Shown here piece by piece: positions 14,952 to 15,616 of a DNA stretch of 15,616 nt. The first letter of the stretch is position 1. Each line of letters opens with the position of its first letter. The position numbers were made by a program, and so were the translations under genes. The notes beneath the pieces are model-generated. The model worked only from the letters and a program-made list of their open reading frames with translations. It was not told the DNA's origin and ran no database searches. The stretch is from the NCBI GenBank assembly GCA_037140715.1, contig JBAXDX010000069.1, positions 1-15,616 on the forward strand, in the 5' to 3' direction. The DNA comes from JAUZPB01 sp037140715. GTDB taxonomy: Bacteria; Bacteroidota; Ignavibacteria; Ignavibacteriales; SURF-24.

Positions 14952-14980
14952 AAACTAATATATTAAATCCTTTTTGTCAA
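14952..14980 (-). promoter_or_regulatory. Promoter of the thr operon
   Basis: On the - strand TTGACA (14975-14980, in the context TTTGACA) is followed after 17 bases by TAGTTT (14952-14957), continuing as TAGTTTG, close to the Bacteroidota TAnnTTTG element. Transcription would start near 14945, only a few bases before the leader peptide ATG at 14941, so the leader would be translated from a nearly leaderless transcript. Confidence 0.6.
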
Positions 14981-15229
14981 ATAATTTTCTGATATTTTTA
15001 CAGTTTCAGCCAGATCCCTGACCTCCCACATGAATATTCTTTTCTCTTTGATCCCTTAAAACATATACAATAGAGTATGGTTTTCGAAAATCAGGTTTAC
15101 AGGCATCAGTATTTCTGAAGAAATCGAAAACAGAATACCTGAATTTTATAAAAGTTTCATGTGGACTCATAATTTATTAGATTTGCACTTTAAAAATGGA
15201 TGAATAGATAATAGCACCAAATAAGCCGG
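14981..15229. other. Intergenic region between thr promoter and the Reg_prop gene
   Basis: This divergent spacer carries the thr promoter at its left edge and a + strand promoter-like site at 15155-15185. A 54-codon - strand frame (15170-15006, starting MSPHETFIKF) is open but has no ribosome site and no family match that I recognise, so I do not call it a gene. Nothing else is seen. Confidence 0.4.
15155..15185 (+). promoter_or_regulatory. Bacteroidota-type promoter before the Reg_prop gene
   Basis: TTTC (15155-15158) and TAGATTTG (15178-15185) are separated by 19 bases. The second box is an exact TAnnTTTG match and the spacing is that of the Bacteroidota primary sigma factor promoter; the first box differs from TTTG in one base. 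It lies about 45 bases before the ATG at 15230. Confidence 0.55.
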
Positions 15230-15598
15230 ATGAATAAAAATTTAATTAAATACAGCATCCTTATTTTTCTTATAAATTTATCTTCGATATTCTCTCAGGA
15301 TTATCACATAAAAAATTATACTGTTACTGACGACCTCAGGGGTACCTGCGTTACAGGGGCATTTCAGGATAAGCAGGGTTTTATGTGGTTTAGAACGCTC
15401 GATGGAGTTTTTAAATTCGATGGAAGAAATTTTAAAAGACTTGATATCCCTGGCGACAACGGGAAAATTATAGCCGGGGGTATTGCTCAGGGAATAAATG
15501 GGACTCTGTATTTTACAAGTTCAAAAGGATTAATAAAGTATGATGGAATAAATATATCTATTACTAGTATAACGTTTCACAAATACCTTTACGATTAA
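15230..15598 (+). pseudogene. Start of a Reg_prop beta-propeller sensor protein, apparently frameshifted
   Basis: The frame encodes a signal peptide (about 1-22, hydrophobic core ILIFLINLSSIF) and then the usual beginning of a periplasmic sensor of hybrid two-component systems: YTVTDDLRGTCVTGAFQD, a Reg_prop blade QGFMWFRTLDGVFKFDG (about 49-65) and a second one GTLYFTSSKGLIKYDG (91-106). Such proteins normally continue through many blades, a Y_Y_Y domain, a membrane segment and a kinase or DNA-binding output, several hundred residues or more. Here a TAA stops it after 122 residues. Dropping one T of TTT at 15575-15577 opens a frame (TFTNTFTIKEKSII) that runs to the end of the window, so a frameshift, natural or a sequencing error, is likely. 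The rest lies outside the window. It is not linked to the divergent thr operon by function. Confidence 0.65.
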
Positions 15599-15616
15599 AG
15601 AAAAAAGTATTATATT

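Noticed and set aside
15006..15170. A 54-codon - strand frame (MSPHETFIKF...) in the divergent spacer
   Set aside because: It has no ribosome site, no recognisable family, and overlaps the + strand promoter region; chance is likely in AT-rich spacer DNA.
1..15616. CRISPR arrays, tRNA or rRNA genes, insertion sequences, phage genes
   Set aside because: No regularly spaced repeats, no cloverleaf or rRNA segments, and no transposase or integrase motifs were found on either strand.

Overview
The window is AT-rich bacterial chromosome (by eye clearly below 50% GC) with dense, ordinary core genes and no plasmid, phage or insertion sequence visible. Several signs point to the Bacteroidota/Chlorobiota side of the tree, most likely an Ignavibacteria-like organism: mostly weak ribosome binding sites with A-rich start contexts, promoter-like boxes that fit TTTG/TTGACA plus TAnnTTTG, a small acidic DUF2795 protein, a PSP1 (RicT) protein with an extra N-terminal Cys cluster, a ThrA fusion with tandem ThrB and ThrC, a Reg_prop sensor beginning with an 'FSQ' lipobox-free signal peptide, and GATTAW hexamer repeats. 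The lineage is inferred; no rRNA is present to settle it.

Layout. Positions 1-436 are non-coding and hold a large hexamer-based inverted repeat (101-181) and a probably structured leader for purF. On the + strand follow purF (437-1912), pgsA (1945-2520) and ftsY (2507-3448), with pgsA and ftsY overlapping by 14 bases. Positions 3449-4156 hold a decayed DUF433 antitoxin gene (3643-3863, one frameshift and one stop) and small hairpins. On the - strand comes a four-gene unit read right to left: M23 peptidase (7347-6421), DUF2795 protein (6401-6174), holB (about 6149-5031) and ricT (5020-4157), with a candidate promoter at 7490-7518. Further right, also on the - strand, is a block built around homoserine: thrA (14765-12303), thrB, thrC, proC, then a SAM-I riboswitch with terminator (8865-9039) and metX (8810-7644). 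The last part (14942-15616) contains a promoter-like site and the start of a + strand Reg_prop sensor protein that appears broken.

How it works together. ThrA makes homoserine from aspartate; ThrB and ThrC take it to threonine, and MetX takes it to O-acetylhomoserine for methionine. Each branch has its own RNA control in cis. In front of thrA lies a 26-codon leader peptide with eight Ile and two Thr codons followed by an intrinsic terminator, which is the layout of a translation-coupled attenuator sensing the end products Ile and Thr. In front of metX lies a SAM-I riboswitch with terminator. The attenuator is the most interesting item in the window. The rest is conventional, with some pseudogene decay and small regulatory structures worth checking.
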